NCBI GenBank assembly: GCA_016722295.1
Contig: JADKGL010000026.1
Coordinates: 62,001-126,000, forward strand
Direction of reading: 5' to 3'
Origin: Saprospiraceae bacterium
GTDB lineage: Bacteria > Bacteroidota > Bacteroidia > Chitinophagales > Saprospiraceae
DNA: 64,000 bases
Shown here: piece by piece, positions 9,393-17,804 of the stretch
Layout: each line of letters begins with the position of its first letter
How positions within the stretch are numbered: the first letter of the stretch is position 1
Notes under the pieces: generated by a model
Told to the model about the DNA's origin: nothing
What the model saw: only the letters and a program-made list of their open reading frames with translations
Database searches by the model: none
Position numbers and translations under genes: made by a program

Positions 9393-10224
9393 ATTTAATA
9401 CTATTTGATTCTAATTTAATGCGTTCATTCATCGTCGAATTATAAATGACATAGACTTGATCTGCAGTAGACATGTCCTGAAATAATTTGACATCGATAT
9501 TATAAGTAAAAGCGCCTGGTTTGCTTTCGAAATCTTCTACTATACCTATCGGAATTTTTGGTGGAAAAATATAAGAAAATCCACTAGTAGAAACAGTATC
9601 TCCCTTCTTAACGTCTGCGTATTTTTGAATATCGACTAAAGTAGAATACAATGGGTTCTGTCCATTCCATACCATTGGACCAAAAAATCCGCAGCGATTT
9701 AATTTTGCACTAATTTTACAATTATTATTTAATACAGAAAGTACCAACGAAAAATTTTCTGAAGTATCTGTGACTATTCCTGCTACACCTTTTGTGGTGA
9801 TCACTCCCATGTTTGGCAACACACCATTGCGAGACCCTTTATTGATGGTAAATAAATTGTTGGGACGATTGATCGAATTTGTAATAATATTCGCTGGTAT
9901 GACTGAAAAATTTTCTATTGTGTTAAGCAAAACAGAATCTAGGATCTGTGGTTCGCTCTTCGATATTGCATTTGAATTAAATTTATATTCAAGTAATACA
10001 GCATTCTCTTCTGCCAGATTTCTATTTTGATTTTTTAAATTAAAATAATCAGCTATATTTTTAAATTTTGAACTGACATTTGCATTTAACTTTTGTGTAG
10101 AATATAAGTAGATCTTTTTTTGATCTTGATTAAAGCTTATAATACAATAAAAGCAAATAAATTGCAAAACAAGAAATAAAATGAAAGAGCCATTTTGTAC
10201 AACTTGTTGCAGAAATCTAAGCAT
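9385..10224 (-). CDS. mreC: Rod shape-determining protein MreC
   Basis: 279 aa with an N-terminal transmembrane helix (FILFLVLQFICFYCIISF), a coiled-coil stretch around LKNQNRNLAEENAVLLEY, then the MreC beta domain: VIPANIITNSINRPNNLFTI, NKGSRNGVLPNMGVITTKG and GVAGIVTDTS. The periplasmic domain organises PBP2/RodA along the lateral wall. Located directly between mreB and mreD. The start is supported by the membrane helix beginning within 15 residues. Confidence 0.95.
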   Translation of the reverse strand: MLRFLQQVVQNGSFILFLVLQFICFYCIISFNQDQKKIYLYSTQKLNANVSSKFKNIADYFNLKNQNRNLAEENAVLLEYKFNSNAISKSEPQILDSVLLNTIENFSVIPANIITNSINRPNNLFTINKGSRNGVLPNMGVITTKGVAGIVTDTSENFSLVLSVLNNNCKISAKLNRCGFFGPMVWNGQNPLYSTLVDIQKYADVKKGDTVSTSGFSYIFPPKIPIGIVEDFESKPGAFTYNIDVKLFQDMSTADQVYVIYNSTMNERIKLESNSIKYE

Positions 10225-10246
10225 ATGATGTATTGAAGATTACGAA

Positions 10247-11278
10247 TCAAATACTCTTTCTATCGATGAGAAAAGAAAATCGATCTGTGTTTTTCAATGC
10301 AATTCCAGTACCTCTTACGACAGCCCTCAATGGATCATCCGCTACAAGGACTGGTAGTTTTGTCTTAATTTTTAATCGTTTGTCCAAACCTCTAAGTAAG
10401 GCTCCACCACCTGTCAAATACAAACCTGTGCGATAGATATCGGAAGATAATTCTGGAGGTGTGATCTCAAGGGCTTTTAATACAGCTTCTTCGATTTTCA
10501 TAATGGATTTATCCAATGCTTCTGCTGTCTCTTCGTAACGGATGAAGATTTGTCTCGGGATTCCTGTCATCAAATCTCGCCCATTGACCGCGTATGGTTC
10601 TGGTGGACTATCAAGATTTTTAGACGCAGCTCCTACATTTATTTTGATTTTTTCTGCGGTTCTTTCTCCGATGAGCATGTTGTGCTCTCGCCTCATATAG
10701 TCGATGATATCTTCAGTGAATTCATCTCCTGCCACACGAATAGACTGGTCACATACGATGCCCGATAAGGCGATTACCGCAATTTCTGTAGTCCCACCTC
10801 CAATATCGATGACCATATTCCCTATAGGCTCTTCGACATCCAATCCTATTCCCAAAGCAGCTGCCATTGGTTCATGGATCAAATAAGTTTCTTTGGAGTC
10901 TACGTGGTCAGCAGAGTCAAAAACAGCTCTTTTCTCTACTTCTGTAATACCTGAAGGTATACAGATCACCATTTTTAAATGAGTAAAAAACCTACGTTTA
11001 TTGCCTATCATTCCAATCATGCCTTGAATCATATTCTCAGCTGCTTGAAAATCGGCGATTACTCCATCTTTTAATGGTCTGACAGTATCGATATTTTTGT
11101 GTGTCTTCTCATGCATTTGCATGGCTTTATGACCCACAGCTATCGTTTCGCCAGTTTTTTTATCAATAGCAACAATGGATGGCTCATCCACCACCACTTT
11201 ATCATCCTGTATAATCAGTGTATTCGCCGTACCTAAATCCACGGCTAATTCCTGCATAAATAAGTTCAATAGTTTCAT
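10247..11278 (-). CDS. mreB: Rod shape-determining protein MreB
   Basis: 343 aa actin homologue. Phosphate-1 motif AVDLGTANTLI at the N-terminus, the phosphate-2 segment NMVIDIGGGTTEIAVIALSGI, and the adenosine motif YLTGGGALLRGLD near the C-terminus are all present. MreB forms membrane-associated filaments that position the elongation machinery. It is first in the mre operon, with mreC following after 22 bases. A TAnnTTTG promoter element lies about 80 bases upstream. Slightly longer at the N-terminus (MKLLNLFMQE) than some homologues; the internal ATG of MQELAVDL is a possible alternative start. Confidence 0.97.
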   Translation of the reverse strand: MKLLNLFMQELAVDLGTANTLIIQDDKVVVDEPSIVAIDKKTGETIAVGHKAMQMHEKTHKNIDTVRPLKDGVIADFQAAENMIQGMIGMIGNKRRFFTHLKMVICIPSGITEVEKRAVFDSADHVDSKETYLIHEPMAAALGIGLDVEEPIGNMVIDIGGGTTEIAVIALSGIVCDQSIRVAGDEFTEDIIDYMRREHNMLIGERTAEKIKINVGAASKNLDSPPEPYAVNGRDLMTGIPRQIFIRYEETAEALDKSIMKIEEAVLKALEITPPELSSDIYRTGLYLTGGGALLRGLDKRLKIKTKLPVLVADDPLRAVVRGTGIALKNTDRFSFLIDRKSI

Positions 11279-11357
11279 GAAAACAGATCTGTATTGGGAA
11301 ATTGTACAAAAATCAATCCAAAATCAACCGAAAGATCAATCTTGTTCATGTGGAATG

Positions 11358-11365
11358 CAAATTTA
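11358..11365 (-). promoter_or_regulatory. -7 promoter element for the mre operon
   Basis: Reads TAAATTTG on the minus strand, matching TAnnTTTG, about 80 bases before mreB. No good -33 TTTG at the ideal spacing is seen. Positional inference. Confidence 0.35.
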
Positions 11366-11611
11366 CGACAAAAATTGTTGAGAAAAAATATTATTTTATG
11401 CCTTAGCCATTGTCTTTCCTGAACAACACACTTGAATATATTATATATCAATCGAATATATATTATACTAATATATATTTGAATAGGATGAGTAAACGCA
11501 AATTTTACAATTGAATAGTAGTCCTAAATGGCTTTGGAGCTCTTAATTCGATTTTTTTACTTATGCTCTCCGCTAATGACTACTTCTTCATCAAAATCCT
11601 ATATCCCATTC
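11366..11611. other. AT-rich gene-free stretch upstream of mreB
   Basis: About 245 bases without a supportable gene. It contains a very AT-rich stretch around 11430-11485 made of repeated ATATAT/TATATT blocks (GAATATATTATATATCAATC, GAATATATATTATACTAATA), which may form imperfect hairpins. No terminator with a T-run is obvious for the T9SS gene at 11612, which ends at the right side of this stretch. Confidence 0.4.
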
Positions 11612-13126
11612 TTATTTTATCACAACGATTTTAGAATTCCAAAAATGATTCTCTTGAGTCAAATAATAAACTCCATTAGACAAATCCTCAATTTGTACAC
11701 GATACTTTTTTATCCCTGATGGGATCTGCCATTTTTTAATTTGATGACCTAATTGGTCTTGTAAAATAAACGTGTTAGGTGAGTGCAATGCAGAAAGTTC
11801 CATGTCAAAATAGTGAGACGTCGGATTGGGATAAAAATTTATTGCTTCCTTATCTGCTTCTGAAATTTCTGTGCTTTGACAACTCATAGGCTTACCATAA
11901 GTAGTGGAAAAATAAGGCATCTTTGGAACATCGAAATAGTTTCGAGCGGGTAATATCACATAATCTTGAATGACAGAACATTCTTGCCCTAAGCAATTTG
12001 GTTTTGTGATACAATGTAGGCTATTATGATATGAAGCTCCACTTATATAAATTTTTCCATCAGGCGCTATTCTTCCCTGATTAAAATTAGTCACTGCTCC
12101 ATTGATATCTCTGTATCGAGCACTATCAATTAATATCTTTGATGCCCATATATCTGAACTTTCTAGATTGAATTGGTACAGATACATACCTTGGAATAAA
12201 TACAACAATTTAGAATCAGGAGAAAAACAAAACCCACCCCCATAAGGCAGATAAATCACATTTGGTATCAAGCGAGGATTCGAAAGCATACCAGTTTTAT
12301 AATCAAAATCATATAAATGTAGTCCATGCTTACAATTATATCTCGCATATTTACTTCTGTCAGGCGAGAAAGAGGATAAACCTATAAGATCGTGAATAGG
12401 CCATGTTAAGTCTCCTACACATTGATTTCGAACATGTTTTATACCCTCGCTTGTGACTTCTTGAATCGAGAAACAAGGCTCCCCGTCAAGGGGATTGATC
12501 ACCCACCAGTCCTTTCCATTCTCTTTATAGCAAGCACTGATACATGAAGGCGAAACTGAATCTCTTGTCAATAAATCCCACGAGCTAGTTATCTCTCCAT
12601 TTGGATTTTTTTCAAAATCTATCTCCGCACTATATACCATGGCACTAAATGGCAGAACTTTAGGACTCGACTCCCATTCTGATATTTCAGTCGTATAGAC
12701 CAAAACATACTTATCAGGATGATCAGGCATTGGTAAAAGCAATTGACTTTCATCAAATGACCAATCTTTTGCAGTATTACAGTCTGTGTGCTTTCTTTGT
12801 ATATGATTTGCTAATTTACTTGAACCTATTATTGTATCACCAGAAGAATTCATCACATAACAGTGATTGCTAAAACATCGAAGTAAACCGTTTTTATCTG
12901 ATAATACTGAAGTACTATTGGCAATGCCGTAGAATTTTTCAATCGTTTCGATTTCAAAAGTATCTTCTGAAAAACGAAGAAGATTAACAGTGCTTTTGTT
13001 GGAATAGATCACGCTACCTAGAACCCAAGTCCAATCTTCTTTAGATTCGGTTTGTGGATAAACATAGCCCAAACTAATCCAGTTTAGAATGAGTAGGATC
13101 GATAAATACTTTAATAGATTTTCCAT
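11612..13126 (-). CDS. Secreted protein with T9SS C-terminal sorting domain
   Basis: About 504 aa counted from the ATG at 13126 (MENLLKYLSILLILNWISLG, a signal peptide). The open frame extends eight codons further, but that start would put polar residues before the signal. The body has beta-propeller-like segments (FSPDRSKYARYNCKHGLHLYD, FSPDSKLLYLFQG, APDGKIYISG) resembling PD40/WD-like repeats. The last 75 residues (INFYPNPTSHYFDMEL ... LSNGVYYLTQ ... KIVVIK) are a type A T9SS tail, which directs export across the outer membrane and anchoring. Biological role unknown. Likely surface-exposed. Confidence 0.8.
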   Translation of the reverse strand: MENLLKYLSILLILNWISLGYVYPQTESKEDWTWVLGSVIYSNKSTVNLLRFSEDTFEIETIEKFYGIANSTSVLSDKNGLLRCFSNHCYVMNSSGDTIIGSSKLANHIQRKHTDCNTAKDWSFDESQLLLPMPDHPDKYVLVYTTEISEWESSPKVLPFSAMVYSAEIDFEKNPNGEITSSWDLLTRDSVSPSCISACYKENGKDWWVINPLDGEPCFSIQEVTSEGIKHVRNQCVGDLTWPIHDLIGLSSFSPDRSKYARYNCKHGLHLYDFDYKTGMLSNPRLIPNVIYLPYGGGFCFSPDSKLLYLFQGMYLYQFNLESSDIWASKILIDSARYRDINGAVTNFNQGRIAPDGKIYISGASYHNSLHCITKPNCLGQECSVIQDYVILPARNYFDVPKMPYFSTTYGKPMSCQSTEISEADKEAINFYPNPTSHYFDMELSALHSPNTFILQDQLGHQIKKWQIPSGIKKYRVQIEDLSNGVYYLTQENHFWNSKIVVIK

Positions 13127-13223
13127 CTTGAATGTGAATATAGACAGCATTTACATTTTCTTTAATACTTTTTCCTAAATATATACCAGATAAACTATAA
13201 TAACCATCTTTGACGCCTGAGAT
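13101..13223 (-). pseudogene. Possible orphan T9SS-tail remnant
   Basis: Between the YdeI-like gene and the T9SS gene an open minus-strand frame (13074-13400) ends with DGYYSLSGIYLGKS, AVYIHIQDGKSIKVFI. This resembles the short 'Y-L-G-...-G-hhh-GKxhKVhh' T9SS tails seen in Bacteroidota. The frame overlaps both neighbours and its N-terminal part is the shadow of the YdeI-like gene, so it is not a convincing independent gene. It may be the leftover 3' end of a deleted cargo gene, or coincidence. Confidence 0.25.
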
Positions 13224-13324
13224 ACTCGAAACTTCACTTTTTCTTTGCAATGGTGATGAATTTCCACTGCAGTCTTCTCCTAATGTATTTATTCTTTCAC
13301 AAATTACAAAGAAATGCTTTTGCT

Positions 13325-13852
13325 TTACTTTTCTTTTGTTTCTCTCCTCCAGTGTATGAACTTTGGAAACGATAATTTCCTTTGGAATCCTTCGATACAA
13401 TCTGCAATCCTAAGGGCTTTTGTTTCCTGCCTTTTAGCAGTTTGAATCCATTTTGAATAATAATTTTGGTGTGATTTGGTCAGTCCATAAAAAAAACTTG
13501 AAGCTTTTGGATCATAAGTTAAGGCTTCAACGAGATCTATATCAAGTTGGTATTCTTCCAGATCTACTTGCAGTTGCATCTTTAATGTATCTCCTTCCTT
13601 TATTTTTAATCTCTTTCGCAGATCTAGCTTCAAAGGCAAAATAAAGCTTTTATCTCCCATTGGCAAAAGAGCTAATCCTTTGATTTCTGTATCATTTATT
13701 TTACCTTTAACTCGGAAGGATACTTTTACAGATGGATTTAATAGAGATGATTCGTCTTGGCTGATTTCAATATAAGTCCATCCGGTTTTTTCGCCTTTAG
13801 ATCCGAATTTGAGCACTGTCTTTTCTAGAGTAAGTCCTTTCGTTTTTTGCAT
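13325..13852 (-). CDS. DUF1905 / YdeI-OmpD-associated family protein
   Basis: About 175 aa from the ATG at 13852 (MQKTKGLTLEK); the frame extends to 13891 but that would overlap the GT2 gene. The first 90 residues form the DUF1905 barrel (GWTYIEIS, VKVSFRVKGKINDTEIKGLALLPMGDKSFILPLK). The C-terminal part FFYGLTKSHQNYYSKWIQTAKRQETKALRIADCI is the YdeI-type helical tail with R/K-E-T-K-A-R-I pattern. Cytoplasmic, with no known enzymatic activity; some relatives are annotated as bacteriocin-protection proteins. Nine bases separate it from the upstream GT2 stop. Confidence 0.75.
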   Translation of the reverse strand: MQKTKGLTLEKTVLKFGSKGEKTGWTYIEISQDESSLLNPSVKVSFRVKGKINDTEIKGLALLPMGDKSFILPLKLDLRKRLKIKEGDTLKMQLQVDLEEYQLDIDLVEALTYDPKASSFFYGLTKSHQNYYSKWIQTAKRQETKALRIADCIEGFQRKLSFPKFIHWRRETKEK

Positions 13853-13860
13853 ATGGTCTA

Positions 13861-14571
13861 TTATCGAAATAGATTGTATTTTAGAATACAATAGATCGCA
13901 CGAAAACCATCCTTCCAGTTTATTTTTTTTCCTTCGGCATAGGTTCTTCCGTAATAAGAGATCCCAACTTCGTAGATCCTAACATTGGGTATTCGTGATA
14001 TTTTAGCAGTCACCTCTGGTTCGAAACCAAAGCGTCTTTCTTTTAAATCCAATGATTTGACGAGATCTGACTTGAATAGTTTATAACAAGTTTCCATATC
14101 GGTCATGTTCAGATTCGTAAACGCATTACTTAAAAAAGTCAAAATTCCATTTCCAATCGAATGCCAGAAAAACAATACTCGATGTGGATTTCCTCCCATA
14201 AATCGAGAGCCATACACGACATCAGCAAATCCATTTAGAATAGGACTTAATAAAATATTATACTCTTGTGGATCATATTCCAGATCAGCGTCTTGAATGA
14301 TAATGAAATCGCCTTTTGCCATTTTTATACCTGTGTGTAATGCGGCACCTTTACCTTTATTTACTTCATGTTGATAGAAAGAAAATCGAGTTTCTGGATG
14401 AGCCTGAATATAGTTTTCAATAGTTCTTGCACTTTGATCGGTTGAGCAGTCGTTAACTAAGATTATTTCTTTCTCAATATTTTGTACTAATTTTACTTCG
14501 ATGACTTTATCCAAGATTCGGTGAATGGTTCTTTCTTCATTAAAAACAGGAATGATAATTGATAAAACCAT
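13861..14571 (-). CDS. Family 2 glycosyltransferase (dolichyl-phosphate mannosyltransferase-like)
   Basis: 236 aa from the ATG at 14571 (MVLSIIIPVFNEERTIHRIL); an upstream TTG in frame is less likely because it lies next to the promoter element. It shows the GT-A pattern: IIPVFNEERT, EIILVNDCSTDQS, NKGKGAALHTGIKMAKGDFIIIQDADLEYDP with the DAD-type metal site, and a C-terminal YYGRTYAEGKKINWKDG characteristic of DPM1/GtrB-like enzymes. Likely transfers a sugar from a nucleotide sugar to a polyprenyl phosphate. No C-terminal membrane helices are seen, so it resembles the soluble DPM1 form. Confidence 0.88.
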   Translation of the reverse strand: MVLSIIIPVFNEERTIHRILDKVIEVKLVQNIEKEIILVNDCSTDQSARTIENYIQAHPETRFSFYQHEVNKGKGAALHTGIKMAKGDFIIIQDADLEYDPQEYNILLSPILNGFADVVYGSRFMGGNPHRVLFFWHSIGNGILTFLSNAFTNLNMTDMETCYKLFKSDLVKSLDLKERRFGFEPEVTAKISRIPNVRIYEVGISYYGRTYAEGKKINWKDGFRAIYCILKYNLFR

Positions 14572-14586
14572 AAGAATTGTTTCAAG

Positions 14587-14594
14587 CAAAGATA
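14587..14594 (-). promoter_or_regulatory. -7 promoter element for the GT2 gene
   Basis: Reads TATCTTTG on the minus strand (exact TAnnTTTG), 15 bases before the chosen ATG. It implies a very short 5' leader and supports the ATG start over the upstream TTG. Confidence 0.5.
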
Positions 14595-14894
14595 GATGAA
14601 TTTAAATTATGATTGCGCTTGGCGCTCGACGATAACAAGGCCAAAACACAAGCAAAATGTTGTTTTTTCTATTCCAATGGCTTCCAAGTCGCGAAATTTT
14701 TAGAAAACTAATTTGGGTTGAACAACGATTTTAGGCTGTGAAAAAGCTAATTTCATCCAAATCAAGGCTTATTTTTAGCAATTTTTCCTACAAAATCCTA
14801 CAAAACAGAATAAAATTTGCTCTCAAATGATATTTTTTTATAATAATATATCAATTTATTAATTTTTGGCAAGGTTTATGTATTCTAATTATTG

Positions 14895-14984
14895 TCTTGA
14901 AAAAGACCGCGTACCCAAGAAATCGGTACGAACAATTTCTGAGGTCGGTTCCGCTGGGGGGTATGAACCGATCTCTTTTTTTTT
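14895..14984 (+). ncRNA. Candidate structured small RNA with intrinsic terminator
   Basis: No gene lies on the plus strand here, yet two consecutive hairpins end in a T-run. Hairpin 1: CGTACC (14910-14915) pairs with GGTACG (14925-14930) around a 9-base loop. Hairpin 2: GAGGTCGGTTC (14941-14951) pairs with GAACCGATCTC (14965-14975) over 11 pairs with one G-U, followed by nine T (14976-14984). Upstream, TTTTTG and TAATTATTG lie at a spacing roughly fitting a Bacteroidota promoter, which would start transcription near 14895. It is not recognisable as tRNA, SRP RNA or tmRNA. It could also be only a stray terminator. Identity unknown. Confidence 0.45.
14941..14984 (+). terminator. Intrinsic terminator of the candidate small RNA
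   Basis: An 11-bp GC-rich stem with one G-U pair, a 13-base loop (CGCTGGGGGGTAT) and nine consecutive T. The T-run exists only on the plus strand, so it terminates rightward transcription, where no protein gene is present. Confidence 0.7.
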
Positions 14985-15043
14985 GGCACCTTTTTTTAGT
15001 TTGAACTACTACACAAAAAACCCAGCTATATTCTTTCTTGAAA

Positions 15044-15138
15044 ATTGTCTGAATCACGGATTATATGGATCAGTGGATTTCGCGGATAGGGACAGCAGAT
15101 AGGGACACACAAGATGCAATAATTGTCTGAATCACGGA
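15044..15138. repeat. Two direct copies of a 'CTGAATCACGGA' repeat
   Basis: ATTGTCTGAATCACGGA occurs at 15044-15060 and again at 15122-15138. Each is followed by related CGGAT/GGATTTC-CGGAT text (to about 15167). The two copies are separated by a short GATAGGGACA doublet. This looks like a short dispersed intergenic repeat family of the Bacteroidota; the family link is from general knowledge, the two copies are directly visible. Confidence 0.6.
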
Positions 15139-15210
15139 TAACACGGATTGTTGGATTTCACGGATTAAGATTTGTGTTATTCATTAAGTTATATAAAGCA
15201 TTTCGTTATA

Positions 15211-15246
15211 ACCCACCTAAATCCTCCCTTGAAAATGGAGGACTTT
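15211..15246. repeat. Short palindromic intergenic repeat (TCCTCC...GGAGGA)
   Basis: ACCCACCTAAATCCTCCCTT then GAAAATGGAGGACTTT. TCCTCC pairs with GGAGGA around a 9-base loop. This form resembles repeat units found in many Bacteroidota intergenic regions. No nearby gene is clearly served by it as a terminator. Confidence 0.4.
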
Positions 15247-15290
15247 ATTCCTACTAAATATTTAAATTTAGTATCGTTTTAAAAAACATT

Positions 15291-15510
15291 TGCAGATTTG
15301 CTAATTTGCAAATTAACTCATTATCACATTAAAAAAATAGGTCGCCCCTCTGGGGTTAGAAATTTTTTTGAATCTTTCTATTGACATATCGCTCCTCTAG
15401 AGCAATTTTTAATTCTAAATTTTCCGAAAAAAAAAACTTTTGCAGATTTGCACAATATGCTCATTTGCAAATTCATTCTCACATTAACTCATTAGCTAAT
15501 TATCACATTA
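15291..15510. repeat. Cluster of short dispersed repeats (GCAAAT/CACATT and CGCCCCTCTGGGG types)
   Basis: TTTGCAGATTTG followed by AATTTGCAAATTAACTCATT and TATCACATT appears at 15291-15330, and a variant at 15438-15510; a similar text recurs at 58524-58585. Between them (15337-15405) lies GGTCGCCCCTCTGGGGTTAG and then TCGCTCCTCTAGAGC, two small palindromes. No open frame is credible. The stretch sits immediately downstream of the helicase stop. Confidence 0.5.
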
Positions 15511-17247
15511 ATTATTTTCTCTTTCCGCGGTGTAATTTTTTTCTCGCCTCTACTGCGCTCAAATCCACCTCCGTTTTCCTCCATCGTTATCGCGACCTTC
15601 TTTTGCTCAGATGCATGTTGGATTCGAACTGGTCGACCTTGATAATTTGCATTTTGAATCGCTGTCAATTTTGCGGCACTTTCTGGATCTGTCATAAAGA
15701 ATGAATACACTCCTTTCATCTCTATATCTTTAATCACTCTTCCGCTTACTTTGGTTTGCTTGAAGATGATTTCACGGATTTCATCATATTTGAGATTATC
15801 CTTCTTGCCTAGATTCACGAATAGTCGCACATCGCCATTGGCTCTTGTGCTTGTTCGCGATGATCCTCCTCGATCGTTTGATCTTGAATTTGATGATCCA
15901 GAATTCGTTCGCGTTAATGCAGATCTCTCTTCTAGATTCAAATCTGGAGCATCTATATATTGCTTTGTGAATTTGCTCAATTCACGCTCTAATATTTTTT
16001 GAATCAGATCTGCTTGCTCCATTTTCATCAATGGCCAGATCCATTCATTTTTGAACTTTGTTGGAGTGCCTTCCTTTGTATCGACAAATTCTGAAATAAA
16101 GCTTTGGATTCTTGCTTCCATTAATTCTTCCCCAGTAGGAATTACATATCTTTCGAATTTGAGTTTCGCAATTCGTTCTATTTGATGCAGTTTATACGCT
16201 TCTTTTGAATGAAGCAACGCTATCGAAATCCCCTTTTGTCCAGCTCTTGCTGTACGACCAGATCTGTGTGTATAGTTTTCAATATCATCTGGCAAATGGT
16301 AATGAATAATATGAGTCAAGTTTTTCACATCTATCCCCCTTGCAGCGACATCAGTGGCCATCAAGACTTGTACTGATTTATGACGGAATCGATGCATTAC
16401 TTTTTCGCGTTGCGCTTGTGCCAAATCTCCATGCAAACAATCTGCATGATATCCCTCTTTGACTAAATGATCAGAAAGGTCTTGCGTTTCCATTTTGGTG
16501 GTACAAAACACGATACCATAAAATTCAGGATTAAAGTCTATGATTCGCTTCAATGCTGCATACTTGTATTTCGCTTGAACTACCGCATACTGGTGAGAAA
16601 TATTAGCAGATGCTGAGTTTTTATGACCAATAGTAATCTCGATTGGATTCGAAAGATAGGTATTTGCTATTTTTCGTATATCGGGAGACATTGTAGCGGA
16701 AAACAAGCCTACTTTTTTTTTCTGCAGGTGTGAATCCAAGTATGTTTTCTATATCTTCACGAAATCCCATATTCAGCATTTCATCAGCTTCATCTAGGAT
16801 CACTGTTCTTATCTTATTAATTTTAATTGCTTTTCTATCCAATAAATCGATCAATCGACCTGGAGTAGCAACTACGATCTGAGCGCCTTGTCTCAATTCT
16901 TTAATCTGCATAGTGATACTGCTACCGCCATACACAGCAACTGCTCGAATGCCTTTTAGAAATTTTCCAAAATTGCGGAGATCGTTGTAAATTTGAAGAG
17001 CAAGCTCTCTGGTCGGAGAGACAATGAGTGCTTGAACATTCACATCATTTGGATCTATATTCTGAAGAATAGGTAGACCATATGCCGCCGTTTTGCCAGT
17101 ACCTGTCTGTGCAAGTGCGATAATATCTTGTTCTGATGCAAGAAAAGCTGGTATAGCTTTTTCTTGTATTTCTGTGGGCTGAACAAACCCCATTTGATCG
17201 AGGGCTTGACAGATGCGTTCATCGAGCCCCATATTTTTAAATTCCAT
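15492..17247 (-). CDS. DEAD-box ATP-dependent RNA helicase with DbpA-type RNA-binding domain, frameshifted
   Basis: Two overlapping frames make one helicase of about 585 codons. The upstream frame carries the Q motif (FVQPTEIQEKAIP), Walker A AQTGTGKT (44-53), PTRELA and DEAD (152-155). The downstream frame carries SATMSPDIRK, the helicase C domain (HGDLAQAQREKVM, ATDVAARGIDV, HRSGRTARAGQKG) and a DbpA RNA-binding fold (RLFVNLGKKDNL ... GRPVRIQH) behind an S/R-rich linker. The break is in a run of nine A on the coding strand (plus positions 16713-16721). Eight A would restore TPAEKKVGLFSATM, which matches family spacing. It may be assembly error, a real mutation or slippage. Likely role: cold-active RNA remodelling and ribosome assembly (CsdA/DeaD-like), beside an RRM protein. 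Confidence 0.85.
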
Positions 17248-17276
17248 AAAAAAACGTAATACTTACTAAATAAAGG

Positions 17277-17311
17277 AAAATGCCTGGAATTGTTTTTGTC
17301 CCAGGCATTTT
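17277..17311 (-). terminator. Hairpin terminator between the RRM gene and helicase gene
   Basis: AAAATGCCTGG (17277-17287) pairs perfectly with CCAGGCATTTT (17301-17311), an 11-bp stem with a 13-base loop, ending in T4 on both strands. Placed after the RRM gene on the minus strand and before the helicase start, it can attenuate or end RRM transcription. Confidence 0.55.
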
Positions 17312-17381
17312 AACAATCAATATATTTTAAACAAAAGCCAAATATGGCTTTACTATACAGAAATCAAGTCTGTGCGGCTGC

Positions 17382-17726
17382 TTAAAATCTTCTACGATCT
17401 TTATCTCTCGGACCACCGTTGCCGAAAGGCTTTCTGTCGCGATTTCCGCCACCGCCTCCACCGAATGGTGGTCTTTCTCTTTTTTCTGGTGGTTGAGCTT
17501 CAGATACAGAAATGTTTCTGTCGTTGATTGCTTTTTGGTTTAATTGGTTGATTGCTTCTCTAGCTTCGTCATCGTTTGACATTTCTACAAAAGCAAATCC
17601 TTTTGAGCGACCTGTGAATTTGTCAGTAATCAATTTTACTGAATCCACTGTCCCAAATTCGCTAAACATTGCCGTGATCTGGCTGTCCTTAACTGAATAG
17701 TCAAGGTTTCCTACGTAAAGATTCAT
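17382..17726 (-). CDS. RRM-type RNA-binding protein with Gly/Arg-rich tail
   Basis: 114 aa. A single RNA recognition motif spans about 1-80 with RNP2 LYVGNL at 3-8 and RNP1 KGFAFVEM near 43-50. The C-terminus is rich in Gly, Arg and Pro (FGGGGGGNRDRKPFGNGG), as in cyanobacterial Rbp and Bacteroidota RbpA-like proteins, which bind single-stranded RNA and are often cold induced. Located upstream of the DEAD-box helicase in the same orientation, a pairing that suggests shared RNA-remodelling duties. Full length. Confidence 0.93.
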   Translation of the reverse strand: MNLYVGNLDYSVKDSQITAMFSEFGTVDSVKLITDKFTGRSKGFAFVEMSNDDEAREAINQLNQKAINDRNISVSEAQPPEKRERPPFGGGGGGNRDRKPFGNGGPRDKDRRRF

Positions 17727-17804
17727 TGATAATAAATTAAATGGATAAAATAGATTTTGCTAGGTTGAATAGGTATAATCTCATCTTTAGAAATTAATTT
17801 TTTA

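Noticed and set aside
14895..14984. tRNA or SRP RNA
   Set aside because: No T-loop GGTTCGA context, no anticodon arm and no SRP loop.
14851..15102. Overlapping open frames on both strands around the candidate small RNA
   Set aside because: No homology pattern, low-complexity content, and the T-runs of the terminator lie inside them.
15381..15704. Plus-strand frame opposite the helicase 3' end
   Set aside because: Shadow of the helicase C-terminal domain and of the GCAAAT repeats.
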